The notes beneath the pieces were generated by a model. That model was not told the DNA's origin, searched no databases, and was given only the letters and a program-made list of their open reading frames with translations. A stretch of DNA of 64,000 nucleotides, taken from assembly GCF_000425285.1 (NCBI RefSeq), contig NZ_AUDD01000005.1:123960-187959 (forward strand), written 5' to 3'. Each line of letters begins with the position of its first letter. Positions within the stretch are counted from its first letter, which is position 1. Below are positions 35,656-45,136 of this stretch, one piece after another. The DNA comes from Acidipropionibacterium jensenii DSM 20535. Lineage in GTDB: Bacteria; Actinomycetota; Actinomycetes; Propionibacteriales; Propionibacteriaceae. The position numbers were made by a program, and so were the translations under genes.

Positions 35656-37478
35656 CGGCAGCGATCCTGCTGGACGCCTGGGCGGCCCGGTCCTGCCCGG
35701 TGAAGACCCAGAACGCCTTCGACCCCACCCTCGACCACTCCGATCCGGCCGCGGAGGCCAATGCCGACCTGTTCGCCGGCTCCCGGGACCTCGTCGACCT
35801 GGTCTGCGACCGGCTCGCCACCGTCCCCGGGACCGTCGACCTGCGCCCCCTCGCCGAGGGGGACACCGCCGCACACCGGCTCGCCACCGACCGGGCCCTG
35901 GCCGCCGGGGCGCCGGTGATCATCGCCCCCGCGCTGCCCGACTCGCCTGCCGGGCACCGCACCGGCTCCCCCGAGGTGCTCGTGCGGTCCGGGGCGCAGC
36001 GGTCATCGGCCGGCTGCGGCTACCTTCCGGTGATCATCACCCCGCACCGCGTCCTGGAGCGTCACCACACCCGGGCCCAGTTCACCTGGACCACCGCACT
36101 CGCCGATCCGGACCCGGCCGCAGCCACCCTCAGCAGCGACCAGACCTTCCGGTCGGCACGCCAGGGGCCGCTGCTCCAGGCGGCCCACTACTGGCGGCTG
36201 CTGGCCGATCTGGACCTGCTGCCGGCCCCGACCCGGCTGCCGGCCGCCAGACTGGCCGGGATCGTCGGTCGTGACCAGGTCGACCAGCTGTCGGGAGAGC
36301 ACGGCATCGCCTGGCTGGACCTGGACCACCACTTCATCCGGACCTTCTCGCGCACCGCCGCCTCGGGCTGGCGGCGTCGCTCGGTGCTGGACCGCTACGA
36401 CCACGAGCACGAGTTCCGGGTCGCGGTGGCCCACCACGCGATGAGCAGCCCGCAGCACCCGATGGTCGAGCCGATCGTGGTCGGCGAGTGCGAGTCCTGC
36501 CAGTGGTGGAGCACCTGCCAGCCGCGGCTCGACGACGCCGACCTGTCCCTGCGGATCTCCAAGGCGCCGCTGGACGTCCGCGAGATCGCCGCCCTGCGGA
36601 GGATGGGGGTCAGCACCGTCGACGACCTGGCCGATGCCGACCTGGAGACCCTGCTGCCGGACTACCTGCCGCAGGTCCAGCACCGCCCCGAGGCCGAGCG
36701 GCGGATCCGGTTGGCCGCCCGGCGCGCCCGACTGATCCGCGACGGCGTCTGTCTGGAACGCAATGACGCCGATCCGATCCGGCTGCCCGTTAGCCGCCTG
36801 GAGATCGATCTGGACATCGAGACCTCCCCCACCGACAAGGTCTACCTGTGGGGATTCTGGGTCGACGACCGCGACCACCTGCTGGCGGCCAGCCGCGGAC
36901 ACGACGGCCCCTACTACCTGGCCTTCTCCTCCTTCGAGGATCTCGACGACGCCGCCGAGGCCGCCCTCGCCGCCCGCGCCATCGACTGGCTCGACGAGGC
37001 CGTGCGCGCCGAGCCCGGCTGCCTCATCGTCCACTACTCCGACTACGAGAAGGTGCACCTGCGCCGGTTCGGGAGGGCCTCGAGTCCCTGCCCGGACCGC
37101 ACCACCGGTCAGGTCGCCCGACTGCTGGCCAGCGGCTGTTTCCTGGACCTGTTCGCGGTGATGAGGGCGCACTTCTTCGGGACGGCCGGACTCGGCCTCA
37201 AGGTCGTCGCCCAGGCCGGCCCGGGATTCCACTGGCGCGACGCCGAGCCCGGCGGGCTCAACTCGCAGATCTGGTGGGACCAGGCCGCCCACCACGCCGA
37301 TCCGGCCCGGCGCGCCTCGGCGCGCGCCCGGGTGCTGGCCTACAACGAGGACGACGTGCGGGCCACCTGCGCGTTGAGGGGCTGGCTGCGAGCCGGCGCC
37401 GTCGTCCCCGGTTCGGCAGCGGTCCCGTCGGCACCTCCGGGGGCGGTGTCGGGGGCGGTCTCAGCAGCCTCCCACTGA
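35652..37478 (+). CDS. TM0106-type RecB-like nuclease with a C-terminal RNase H-fold domain
   Basis: 608 residues. Cys15 (SCPVK) together with [10 protein letters not shown] (Cys280, Cys283, Cys289) resembles the four-Cys iron-sulfur latch of Cas4/AddB-type RecB nucleases. A helix-hairpin-helix-like segment follows ([22 protein letters not shown]). From about residue 385 comes an exonuclease-like domain with [10 protein letters not shown] (Asp388, Glu390) and [12 protein letters not shown] (Asp567, Asp568). The Glu-x-Lys of the RecB site is not obvious; that region reads [14 protein letters not shown]. It is coupled to menG by an ATGA overlap, with no functional reason that I know of. Confidence 0.75.
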   Translation: MTAAILLDAWAARSCPVKTQNAFDPTLDHSDPAAEANADLFAGSRDLVDLVCDRLATVPGTVDLRPLAEGDTAAHRLATDRALAAGAPVIIAPALPDSPAGHRTGSPEVLVRSGAQRSSAGCGYLPVIITPHRVLERHHTRAQFTWTTALADPDPAAATLSSDQTFRSARQGPLLQAAHYWRLLADLDLLPAPTRLPAARLAGIVGRDQVDQLSGEHGIAWLDLDHHFIRTFSRTAASGWRRRSVLDRYDHEHEFRVAVAHHAMSSPQHPMVEPIVVGECESCQWWSTCQPRLDDADLSLRISKAPLDVREIAALRRMGVSTVDDLADADLETLLPDYLPQVQHRPEAERRIRLAARRARLIRDGVCLERNDADPIRLPVSRLEIDLDIETSPTDKVYLWGFWVDDRDHLLAASRGHDGPYYLAFSSFEDLDDAAEAALAARAIDWLDEAVRAEPGCLIVHYSDYEKVHLRRFGRASSPCPDRTTGQVARLLASGCFLDLFAVMRAHFFGTAGLGLKVVAQAGPGFHWRDAEPGGLNSQIWWDQAAHHADPARRASARARVLAYNEDDVRATCALRGWLRAGAVVPGSAAVPSAPPGAVSGAVSAASH

Positions 37479-37504
37479 TCACCGGAGGGCGCTGCGGGCA
37501 CACG

Positions 37505-37510
37505 TAGACT
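37505..37510 (+). promoter_or_regulatory. Candidate -10 element, leaderless start of the ABC exporter
   Basis: TAGACT, a good -10 hexamer, ends 8 bases before the GTG at 37519. An in-frame TTG at 37510 overlaps the hexamer and is unlikely as start. Confidence 0.5.
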
Positions 37511-37518
37511 TGTCACTC

Positions 37519-39315
37519 GTGCATTCGTTGACCCGTATCCTCCGGTTCACCAGCTCGCTGTGGCGCCACTACCTCGGTGTCGTCCTCACGGCGGTGGTGG
37601 TTGCTCTCAGTGCCCTGGCCGTGCCCTTCGTGATCGCCCGGGCCACCGATCTGGCGGTCGAGGGGGTCCGGACCGGCTCCCACCAGATCGCGGCCATCAT
37701 GTGGCTGGCGGTGCTGCTGCTGGGGATGGATCTCATCAACTCGGTGGCCACCAATGTCAACGGCTGGCTGGGCGACGTGATGAGCGCCCGGATGCGCGAG
37801 ATCCTGTCCAGTCGCTACTTCGCCAAACTGCTGTCCCTGCCGCAGTCCTGGTTCGACGAGGAGCTCACCGGCTCGATCACCAACAAGCTCACCCGGTCGA
37901 TCACCAACATCACCGATTTCGCGAAGGCCTTCTCGAACAACTTCTTCACCCTGCTGCTCACCACCGTCGCGGTGCTGGCGATCTCGGCCTGGTACTACTG
38001 GCCGTTGGCGCTGCTGCTGGCCATCGTCTTCCCGCTCTACGTCTGGCTGACCGCCCTCACCTCGCGCCACTGGCAGGCCCGCCAGGACATCATCAATGAG
38101 CATCTGGACACCGCATCGGGCAGGTTCCAGGAGGTCATCTCGCAGATCCGGGTGGTGAAGTCCTTCGTCACCGAGAACTCCGAGCAGCGCGGCTTCGACC
38201 AGCACTACGACGCCACCGTCGCCACCACCAGGGAGCAGTCCACCCACTGGCACCTGATGGACACCCTGCGCCGGGCGGTGCTCAACGTCATCTTCTTCGG
38301 GATCTACGCGATCATCTTCGTCCAGACCGCGCGCGGATTCTTCAGCATCGGACAGATGGTGCTGCTCATCCAGCTGATGACGATGGCCCGCCAGCCGGTG
38401 CAGATGATGAGCTACATCATCGACAACGCCCAGCGCGCCGTCTCCGGGTCCAAGGACTACTTCACGGTGATGGAGACCCGGCCCAGCTACACCCGTCCGC
38501 TGCCCGACTCCTCCACCCCCCGCGTGATCGACATCACCGATCGGCAGCCGGCCGTCGAATTCCGCGACGCGGTGTTCTCCTACGACGGGTCGAACCGGGT
38601 CATCGACCAGGTGAGCTTCCAGATCGGCACCGGCGAGAAGGTCGCCCTGGTCGGGGAATCGGGAGGCGGCAAGTCCACCATCGTCAACCTGTTGCTGGGC
38701 CTCTACCCGCTGGACTCCGGCGAGATCGTGGTCGGCGGACAGCCGGTCTCCCAGCTGCCGGTGGAGGAGCTGCGGCACAGCATCGGGGTGGTCTTCCAGG
38801 ACCCGTCGCTGTTCTCGGGAACCATCAGGGAGAACATCGCCTACGGGTCCCACGCCACCGACGCGCAGATCGCCGAGGCCGCCCGGCGCGCCTACGCCGA
38901 CCGATTCGTGCGGCGATTCCCCGACGGCTACGACACCCTGGTCGGGGAGCGCGGGATCAAACTGTCGGGAGGCCAGAAGCAGCGGATCTCGATCGCCCGC
39001 GCGATCCTCAAGGACGCCCCGATCCTGGTCCTCGACGAGGCCACCTCGGCCCTGGACACCAAGTCCGAGAGATGGGTGCAGGCCGGCCTGGAGTCCCTCA
39101 TGGAGGGCCGGACCAGCCTCATCATCGCCCACCGGTTGTCGACCATCTCCGGTGTGGACCGGATCGTCACCCTGGACCAGGGAAGGGTCGACGAGATCGG
39201 CACCCCCCAGGAGCTGGCCGCCTCCGGCGGCATCTACGCCGAGCTGCTGACCCTTCAGGCCTCCAGCTCGAAGGCCGACCGCAAGCGTCTGGAGCGGTTC
39301 GGGATCAAGATCTGA
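37519..39315 (+). CDS. ABC exporter, fused membrane and ATPase domains
   Basis: 598 residues. Six helices in the first 310 residues, then a nucleotide-binding domain with Walker A GESGGGKST near 380, signature LSGGQKQRISIARA near 480, Walker B PILVLDEATSALD and switch His in IIAHRLSTIS. It works as a homo- or heterodimer; only one half-transporter gene is present, so a homodimer is likely. The substrate could be lipid, peptide or drug. It follows the nuclease gene by 40 bases but seems to have its own promoter, and a hairpin follows the gene. Confidence 0.92.
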   Translation: MHSLTRILRFTSSLWRHYLGVVLTAVVVALSALAVPFVIARATDLAVEGVRTGSHQIAAIMWLAVLLLGMDLINSVATNVNGWLGDVMSARMREILSSRYFAKLLSLPQSWFDEELTGSITNKLTRSITNITDFAKAFSNNFFTLLLTTVAVLAISAWYYWPLALLLAIVFPLYVWLTALTSRHWQARQDIINEHLDTASGRFQEVISQIRVVKSFVTENSEQRGFDQHYDATVATTREQSTHWHLMDTLRRAVLNVIFFGIYAIIFVQTARGFFSIGQMVLLIQLMTMARQPVQMMSYIIDNAQRAVSGSKDYFTVMETRPSYTRPLPDSSTPRVIDITDRQPAVEFRDAVFSYDGSNRVIDQVSFQIGTGEKVALVGESGGGKSTIVNLLLGLYPLDSGEIVVGGQPVSQLPVEELRHSIGVVFQDPSLFSGTIRENIAYGSHATDAQIAEAARRAYADRFVRRFPDGYDTLVGERGIKLSGGQKQRISIARAILKDAPILVLDEATSALDTKSERWVQAGLESLMEGRTSLIIAHRLSTISGVDRIVTLDQGRVDEIGTPQELAASGGIYAELLTLQASSSKADRKRLERFGIKI

Positions 39316-39323
39316 GGCCCCCT

Positions 39324-39380
39324 CCCGGGATCCCCATCGGGATCTCGGGTCGTGGCATCTCGGGCAAGGGGGATCCGGGG
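39324..39380. terminator. Imperfect inverted repeat between convergent genes
   Basis: About 12-bp arms at 39324-39335 and 39368-39380 with one mismatch, around a loop that itself holds two GGGATCTCGGG-like copies. It sits exactly between the ABC exporter stop and the stop of the monooxygenase-like gene. Confidence 0.5.
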
Positions 39381-39665
39381 TCAGAGGATCTGGTAGCGGT
39401 GCGAGTGCCGGGGGGTGGCCTGCATGTCGGCGACAGTGGCCTTCCAGGCGAGGTAGTGCTCAGTGGTGCGGTGGGCCTCCACGGCGTCGATGTCGCGGTA
39501 CTCCTCGACCAGCGTGAAGTTGGTCGGCACGTCGAGCTGACGGACCAGGTCGAACCGGGTGACGCCGGGCTCCTGGCGGCTCGCCTGTGCATTGGCGGTG
39601 CTGGCGGTGATGAATGCGTCGACGCACTCGGGCTTGATGTCCAGGAATGCCAGGGTGATGATCAT
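39381..39665 (-). CDS. Antibiotic biosynthesis monooxygenase-fold (YgiN-like) protein
   Basis: 94 residues with a ferredoxin-like alpha/beta fold: IITLAFLDIKPECVDAFITAS, EPGVTRFDLVRQLDVPTNFTLVEEYRDIDAVEAHRTTEHYLAW. The EEY and H-x-x-T-x-H-Y-x-x-W stretch is characteristic of the ABM/quinol monooxygenase group, which act on quinols or serve as dimeric heme or aldehyde enzymes. It lies 72 bases downstream of menA on the same strand, so a role in quinone redox chemistry is possible but unproven. GAGAGG precedes the ATG. Confidence 0.82.
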   Translation of the reverse strand: MIITLAFLDIKPECVDAFITASTANAQASRQEPGVTRFDLVRQLDVPTNFTLVEEYRDIDAVEAHRTTEHYLAWKATVADMQATPRHSHRYQIL

Positions 39666-39737
39666 CGGCTGTCCTCTCAACAGTGGTGACGGATGACGTC
39701 ACCAACCTATGGGGACGCCGACGCCGGGGTCAGCCCC

Positions 39738-40616
39738 TCAGCCCAGCAGCGCACCGATGAGCAGGCCGATCGAGCAGGCCAGGTCGGCGAAACCGGTGTC
39801 CCGCAACGCCCTCACCAGCACCATCCCGGAGGCCCCGGTCACCATCGCCCGCACCGGACCCGACAGGAAGATCACCATCGCCAGTCCCAACAGCGCCCCC
39901 CAGGTGGTGAGCGCCGCGACGGCGACCACCCCAAGGCAGGCCAGTCCGACCAGGGTGAGGTACAGCGCCCGGGTCCCGGTGTGGCCGAGGCGGGTGGCCA
40001 GGGTGCGCTTGCCGGAGACCCGGTCGCCGTCGATGTCGCGCAGATTGTTGGCCACCAGCACCCCGCACGCCAGCAGGCCCAGGACCACCGCGGTCACCCA
40101 GCCGGCGGCGTCCACCCTGCCGGCGACCACATAGGTGGTGCCGCCCACCGCGACCAGTCCGAAGAAGACGAAGACGAAGATCTCCCCGAGTCCGGCGTAG
40201 CCGTAGGGGTGGCTGCCCCCGGTGTAGAACCAGGCGGCCAGCACGCAGGCGATCCCGAGAACCAGCAGCCACCACTGGCCGGTGAGCACGACCACGGCCA
40301 GCCCCGCCAGCCCGGCGACCCCGAAGCAGCCGAAAGCGGCCGCCCTCACCTGCTCGGGGCGGGCCGCCCCCGAGCCGACCAGCCGCAGCGGCCCCACCCG
40401 GTCGGGCCCGTCGGAGCCGCGGATCCCGTCGGAGTAGTCGTTGGCGAAGTTGACGCCGACCACCAGGGCCAGGGCGACGACCAGGGCCAGCACCGCCGTC
40501 GCGATCCGCAGCTGCCCTATCGAGACGGCTGCCGCCGTGCCACCGATCACCGATGAGATCGCGATCGGGAGGGTGCGCAACCGCGCTCCCTCGACCCACT
40601 GCCCGAATGTCGCCAT
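39738..40616 (-). CDS. menA: 1,4-dihydroxy-2-naphthoate polyprenyltransferase
   Basis: 292 residues, about nine membrane helices. GARLRTLPIAISSVIGG starts the UbiA fold. The first Asp-rich motif is NFANDYSDGIRGSD near residue 59, and the second is NNLRDIDGDRVSGKRTLATRLG near 180. It joins the polyprenyl chain to dihydroxynaphthoate to give demethylmenaquinone, the substrate of MenG 4 kb away. The ATG has AGGAG 4 bases upstream. A start 33 codons earlier is open but lacks a site. Confidence 0.93.
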   Translation of the reverse strand: MATFGQWVEGARLRTLPIAISSVIGGTAAAVSIGQLRIATAVLALVVALALVVGVNFANDYSDGIRGSDGPDRVGPLRLVGSGAARPEQVRAAAFGCFGVAGLAGLAVVVLTGQWWLLVLGIACVLAAWFYTGGSHPYGYAGLGEIFVFVFFGLVAVGGTTYVVAGRVDAAGWVTAVVLGLLACGVLVANNLRDIDGDRVSGKRTLATRLGHTGTRALYLTLVGLACLGVVAVAALTTWGALLGLAMVIFLSGPVRAMVTGASGMVLVRALRDTGFADLACSIGLLIGALLG

Positions 40617-40868
40617 GACTCTCCTGTTCCCCGGGTGCCAACCCGATGTCGCCGGTGCCGGCCCGTGACGCGGATCCGTGCTCCGCTGCGGGCTGCACTT
40701 CTGTGCCGACACCACCCGACAGTCTCACACGTTCACAGCCCCAGGCCCTCACAGCCCCGCACCATCAGACACTGCCTGCGCGCGGCAGGGACACAGGGTC
40801 TAGCCTGTCCCGGGTCGGATCCTCTGGTCCGGCCCAGATGCACCGAGTGAAACGGGAACCCATCCGGC

Positions 40869-42155
40869 ATGAGAACGATGTTCGCCAGCTTGTCCATCCC
40901 CAACTACCGAATCTTCTTCGTCGGCACCCTGATGGCAAACCTCGGACAGTGGATCGCCCGGACCTCGCAGGCCTGGCTGGTCCTGACGATTCTCACCCAT
41001 GGCAATGCCACCGCGCTGGGCTGGGTCACCGCCATCAACTTCCTGCCGATCCTGCTCATCACACCGTGGGCGGGCGCCCTGGCCGACCGGTTCCCCAAGC
41101 GCCGGATCATGGTGATGGCCCAGATCGTCCTGCTCATCGACGCCGCGATCCTGGCCCTGCTGGTGCTCACCGGCCACGCCCAGCTGTGGATGGTCTTCCT
41201 GTTCGCCGGCCTCGACGGCATCGCCTCGGCCTTCTACAGCCCGGCGATGCAGGCCTTCGTCTCGGAACTGGTGCCGCTGTCCCAGCTGCCCAATGCGATC
41301 GGCCTCAACTCCGCCTCCTTCAACGGCGCGCGGCTGCTGGGCCCCGGCCTGGCCGGACTGCTCGTCGCCGCCTTCGGGGTGGGCTGGGTGATGACCATCA
41401 ACGTCGGGCTCTTCGTGCTCTTCATCGCCTCGCTCATCATGCTTCGCTCCGAGCAGCTCCACCCGGCGCCCATCGCGGTCGAGAAGGCCACCGTCCGCGA
41501 CGGCATCAGGTACGTCCGCGCCCGCCCCGATCTCATGCTGCTGCTGTTCATCGGCTTCATGATGGGAACCTTCGGGTTCAACTTCAACATCTCCGACGCC
41601 GTGATGGCCACCGCTGCCTTCGGCAAGGGATCGGGGGAGTTCGGCCTACTCGGCTCGGTGATGGGCCTCGGGTCGATCATCGGGGCCCTGCAGGCGGCCC
41701 GCCGTCGGCCTCGGCTGCGCTACATCGAGCTCGCCCTGGTGGTCTACACGGTCTCGATGACCGCCGCCACCTTCGCGCCGACGTACCCGGTCTTCGCCGC
41801 CATCATGGCCCCGATCGGCTGGGGGGCGGTCTCCACCCTCATCATCGCCAACACCATGGTCCAGATGTCGGTCTCCCCCCAGATGCGCGGCCGGGTGATG
41901 AGCTTCTGGGCGATGCTCGTGATGGGCGGCACCCCGCTGGTCTCCCCGGTCGTCGGCTGGCTCGGCGACGCCGTCGGCCCGCGGGCGACCGTCGCCTTCG
42001 GGGCGATCTCGCTGGGGATCACCTTCGTCGTGATCACCGCTGTGGTGATGCGCAGCGACAGGATCAGGGTCCACCTCGACCCGAGCAAGGGCGCCCCCTG
42101 GCTGCGGATGGTCCGCGGACAGGTGACCGTCGATCTGGACCGCCACGTGCGCTGA
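40869..42155 (+). CDS. Major facilitator superfamily transporter
   Basis: 428 residues with 12 helices (EntS/MefA-like group). The A-loop motif after helix 2 reads GALADRFPKRRIM, and TMANLGQW-type residues (LMANLGQWIARTSQAWLVL) form helix 1. Export of a small molecule is likely; the substrate cannot be read. The 253 bases upstream (40617-40868) hold TAGCCT at 40801 and two copies of TCACAGCCCC but no ORF. An ATG three codons later is an alternative start. Confidence 0.85.
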   Translation: MRTMFASLSIPNYRIFFVGTLMANLGQWIARTSQAWLVLTILTHGNATALGWVTAINFLPILLITPWAGALADRFPKRRIMVMAQIVLLIDAAILALLVLTGHAQLWMVFLFAGLDGIASAFYSPAMQAFVSELVPLSQLPNAIGLNSASFNGARLLGPGLAGLLVAAFGVGWVMTINVGLFVLFIASLIMLRSEQLHPAPIAVEKATVRDGIRYVRARPDLMLLLFIGFMMGTFGFNFNISDAVMATAAFGKGSGEFGLLGSVMGLGSIIGALQAARRRPRLRYIELALVVYTVSMTAATFAPTYPVFAAIMAPIGWGAVSTLIIANTMVQMSVSPQMRGRVMSFWAMLVMGGTPLVSPVVGWLGDAVGPRATVAFGAISLGITFVVITAVVMRSDRIRVHLDPSKGAPWLRMVRGQVTVDLDRHVR

Positions 42156-42234
42156 GGCCAGCTGGCCGCGGCTTCGTCGCAACGGGATCGAGCGAACCTT
42201 GGCCGCGTCGCCACAGGGTGGTTGACTGGACCCT

Positions 42235-43236
42235 ATGAAAAAACTCATCAATGCTGTTGAGGATGTCGTCAAGGACTCATTGGTGGGGGTAGCGGCCGCC
42301 CATCCTGACTCCATCACCGTCGATATGGAGAACCAGGTGGTGCTGCGCGCCGATGCACCGCACCGGGGCAAGGTCGGTCTGGTCTCCGGCGGCGGGTCGG
42401 GCCACGAGCCGCTGCACAGCGGATACGTCGGATACGGAATGCTTGACGCCGCCTGCTGCGGTCAGGTCTTCACCTCCCCGGTTCCCGACCAGATGATGGC
42501 CGCCGACAAGGCGGTCGGCGGAGGCGCCGGCATCCTGCACATCGTCAAGAACTACACCGGCGACGTGATGAACTTCGACATGGCCGCCGAGATGTCGGCG
42601 GCAGAGTCCGGGACGCGCGTCGAGTCGGTGCTGGTCGCCGATGACGTCGCCGTCCAGGACTCGCTGTACACCGCCGGTCGGCGCGGTGTCGGGCTCACCG
42701 TGCTGATGGAGAAGATCCTCGGCGCCGGAGCCGAGGCGGGACGCAATCTCGACGCCCTGCTGGCTCTGGGATCACGGGTCAACGACGGGGGCCGCTCCTA
42801 CGGTGTGGCGCTCACCTCCTGCGTCGTCCCGGCCGCCGGCGAGCCCACCTTCGAGCTCGCCGACGACGAGATCGAGCTGGGCATCGGCATCCATGGCGAG
42901 CCCGGCCGCAAGCGGGCCAAGCTGGGCACCGCGGCCGAGGTGGCCGAGGAGCTCGTCGAGCCGATCCTGGCCGATCTGGACTTCACCGGGGCTCCGGTGA
43001 TCGCGATGCTCAACGGGATGGGCGGGACCCCGCTGCTGGAGCAGTACCTGATGTGGGGAGAGGTCTCCAAGGTGCTGTCCGGCAAGGGAGTCACCGTTGC
43101 CAGGACTCTGGTGGGCAACCACATCACCTCGCTGGAGATGGCAGGATGTTCACTGACACTTCTGAAGGCCGACGACGATCTGCTCTCTCTGTGGGACGCG
43201 CCGGTCAACACTCCTGGACTTCGATGGGGATGCTGA
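42235..43236 (+). CDS. dhaK: PTS-dependent dihydroxyacetone kinase, substrate-binding subunit
   Basis: 333 residues, full length. [23 protein letters not shown] near residue 45 holds the substrate loop. The His that binds dihydroxyacetone covalently is in [11 protein letters not shown] (His220). [17 protein letters not shown] is near the end. DhaK presents dihydroxyacetone for phosphorylation by DhaL. First gene of dhaKLM; 3 bases separate it from dhaL. Confidence 0.96.
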   Translation: MKKLINAVEDVVKDSLVGVAAAHPDSITVDMENQVVLRADAPHRGKVGLVSGGGSGHEPLHSGYVGYGMLDAACCGQVFTSPVPDQMMAADKAVGGGAGILHIVKNYTGDVMNFDMAAEMSAAESGTRVESVLVADDVAVQDSLYTAGRRGVGLTVLMEKILGAGAEAGRNLDALLALGSRVNDGGRSYGVALTSCVVPAAGEPTFELADDEIELGIGIHGEPGRKRAKLGTAAEVAEELVEPILADLDFTGAPVIAMLNGMGGTPLLEQYLMWGEVSKVLSGKGVTVARTLVGNHITSLEMAGCSLTLLKADDDLLSLWDAPVNTPGLRWGC

Positions 43237-43239
43237 AAC

Positions 43240-43869
43240 ATGTCTGATCTCTCGGCACAGATGATCTCGACGTGGCTGAAGGACTATGCCAACGTCATCA
43301 ACGAGAACGCCAGCTACCTCACAGACCTGGACCGCCAGATCGGCGACGCCGACCACGGATCCAACATGGCCCGCGGGATGACCGCGGTGGCAAGCCTGGA
43401 CCCGGCCTCCTTCGCCAGCGCCTCGGCGCTGCTCAAGAAGGCCGGAATGACCCTGGTGAGCACGGTCGGAGGCGCCTCCGGACCCCTCTACGGCACCTTC
43501 TTCCTGCGACTGGGGACCTCCCTGGTCGAGGACGGCGAGCTCACCTCGGCGGCCTTCGCCCGGGCGATCAAGGCCGGACTCGACGGGATCGTCGCCCGCG
43601 GCAAGGCCTCCCCCGGGGACAAGACCCTGGTGGACGCCCTCACCGAGGCGGTGCAGGCCGCCCAGCAGGCCGCCGACCAGGGCAAGGACCTGCCCGCCAC
43701 CCTCCAGGCTGCGTCCTCGGCGGCCGAGAAGGGCCGGGACGCCACCATCGACATGGTCGCCAGACGCGGCCGGGCGTCCTACCTGGGAGAACGCTCCAAG
43801 GGGCACCAGGATCCCGGTGCCACCTCGATGGCCCTGCTCATCGACAGCGCCGCGCGCTGCCTGGCCTGA
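43240..43869 (+). CDS. dhaL: Dihydroxyacetone kinase, ADP-binding subunit
   Basis: 209 residues. The Mg/ADP-binding acidic loop DRQIGDADHGSNMARGM is near residue 32, VGGASGPLYGTFFLR near 75, and PGDKTLVDAL near 125. The C-terminal part has RGRASYLGERSKGHQDPGATSMALL. A tightly bound ADP is cycled to ATP by DhaM. It is separated from dhaK by 3 bases and from dhaM by 50 bases containing two repeats of a GACGACACGGACT unit. Confidence 0.95.
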   Translation: MSDLSAQMISTWLKDYANVINENASYLTDLDRQIGDADHGSNMARGMTAVASLDPASFASASALLKKAGMTLVSTVGGASGPLYGTFFLRLGTSLVEDGELTSAAFARAIKAGLDGIVARGKASPGDKTLVDALTEAVQAAQQAADQGKDLPATLQAASSAAEKGRDATIDMVARRGRASYLGERSKGHQDPGATSMALLIDSAARCLA

Positions 43870-43919
43870 CGACGACACGGACTGACGACGACACGGACTG
43901 ACGGACTGAGGAGAACACT

Positions 43920-44360
43920 GTGACATCAGCTCAGCAGAGCCCTGCACCGACCGGCGTGGGGATCGTCGTGGTCTCCCACAGTCGACCACTGGCCCGGGCA
44001 GCAGTCGAGCTGGCCGAACAGATGGTGCCGACATCCAGGCCGCCGATGCGGATCGCCGCTGGTCTCGACGAGAACACCCTGGGGACCGACGCCACCGCCG
44101 TGAGCGCCGCTCTCGAGGAGCTATCCGAGTGCTTGGGAGTGCTCGTGATGGTCGACCTGGGATCCTCGATCCTGTCGGCCGAGATGGCTCTGGAACTGGT
44201 GGATCCCGAGCTGGCCGCGAAGGTCAGGGTCAGCCCCGGACCGCTCGTCGAGGGTCTGGTGGTCGCGGTGGTGACCGCCTCCACGGGAGCCGATCTGGAC
44301 AGCGTCGCCGACCAGACCGCCCGGGCCCTGGAACCGAAGATCCAGCAGCTGGCCGGCTGA
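43920..44360 (+). CDS. dhaM: Dihydroxyacetone kinase phosphotransfer subunit
   Basis: 146 residues comprising only the EIIA-mannose-like domain: GIVVVSHSRPLARAAVELAEQM with the phosphorylated His20, GTDATAVSAALEEL, VLVMVDLGSSILSAEMALELVD. The HPr and EI-like domains of the E. coli protein are absent, as in other Gram-positive DhaM, so it takes phosphate from the general PTS HPr. GTG start with GAGGAG upstream. Confidence 0.93.
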   Translation: MTSAQQSPAPTGVGIVVVSHSRPLARAAVELAEQMVPTSRPPMRIAAGLDENTLGTDATAVSAALEELSECLGVLVMVDLGSSILSAEMALELVDPELAAKVRVSPGPLVEGLVVAVVTASTGADLDSVADQTARALEPKIQQLAG

Positions 44361-44428
44361 GTCCCGGCCCCTGGATGCAGGACCTGAGACACAGCAGACA
44401 GGACCGGGGACACAGCACACAGCACAAC

Positions 44429-44463
44429 GGTGCCGGCGGGTGGTCAGACCACCCGCCGGCACC
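44429..44463. terminator. Perfect hairpin after dhaM
   Basis: 16-bp arms (44429-44444 and 44448-44463) around a CAG loop, 68 bases past dhaM and 26 bases beyond the end of the convergent deaminase gene. Confidence 0.8.
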
Positions 44464-44489
44464 TTGCGTTCACCGGTCGACCGGGCCCC

Positions 44490-44942
44490 TCACCAGTCGA
44501 CCAGACCGTCCTGGTCGAACTGTCCGCCCGGCCAGACCGCCCTCACCACACCGGCCGCGGCCAACGCCTTGCGGCACCCCGGGCACGGCTGATCAGTGAC
44601 GTAGGCGGTCGCCCCGGCGGTGTCGCGGGTGGCGAACAGCAGGGCATTCACCTCGGCGTGGATGGCGATGCAGAACCCCGGCGTCCCGGGGACGTCGTAG
44701 TCGCTCAGCCCGGCGACCTCCCCGTACCCGAGATGTCCTCGCGGGCAGGCTCCCTCCAGGCAGTCCGGCCGGCCGGGAGCGGCCCCGTTGTAACCCGTCG
44801 CGATGATCCGATGCTCGTGGACCAGCACCGCGCCGACAGCGCGCCGGGTGCACTTGGCCCTCGCACCCACCGCCTCGGCGATCCCCAGGAAGTAGTCGTC
44901 CCATCCCGGCACGGTGATCGGGGAACCCGGCACACGCTTCAT
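44490..44942 (-). CDS. Deoxycytidylate deaminase-family protein
   Basis: 150 residues. Zinc site His95-Ala-Glu97 in AIHAEVNALLF and Cys120-x-x-Cys123 in DQPCPGCRKAL. AVGAVLVHEHRIIATGYNGAAPG is typical of dCMP deaminases, which turn dCMP to dUMP. Another family member (for example ComE-type or a competence-linked deaminase) is possible. GGAGGTGG lies 7 bases before the ATG. Convergent with the dha operon. Confidence 0.88.
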   Translation of the reverse strand: MKRVPGSPITVPGWDDYFLGIAEAVGARAKCTRRAVGAVLVHEHRIIATGYNGAAPGRPDCLEGACPRGHLGYGEVAGLSDYDVPGTPGFCIAIHAEVNALLFATRDTAGATAYVTDQPCPGCRKALAAAGVVRAVWPGGQFDQDGLVDW

Positions 44943-45124
44943 CAGTAGCCACCTCCACAGCTCGACACCGGGCATTCTCGCACTGCCGCGATGCCTCGCG
45001 CCCGGTGCGAGCCTCGCGCGCCGGCGCTGATCGGATGGGCAGGATCGGCGATCGGTTGGCCCCAGTACCGGGCAGAAGTGGCCGCGGGCCCGCGCGGACG
45101 GGCACGAGGCCGCCCGGTCTCCCT

Positions 45125-45130
45125 AGGATG
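45125..45130 (+). promoter_or_regulatory. Candidate -10 element, leaderless start of the nucleotidyltransferase gene
   Basis: TAGGAT ends 6 bases before the ATG at 45137. The ATG at 45128 overlaps the hexamer and is therefore disfavoured. The 195-base upstream region contains no ORF. Confidence 0.45.
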
Positions 45131-45136
45131 ACTGCC

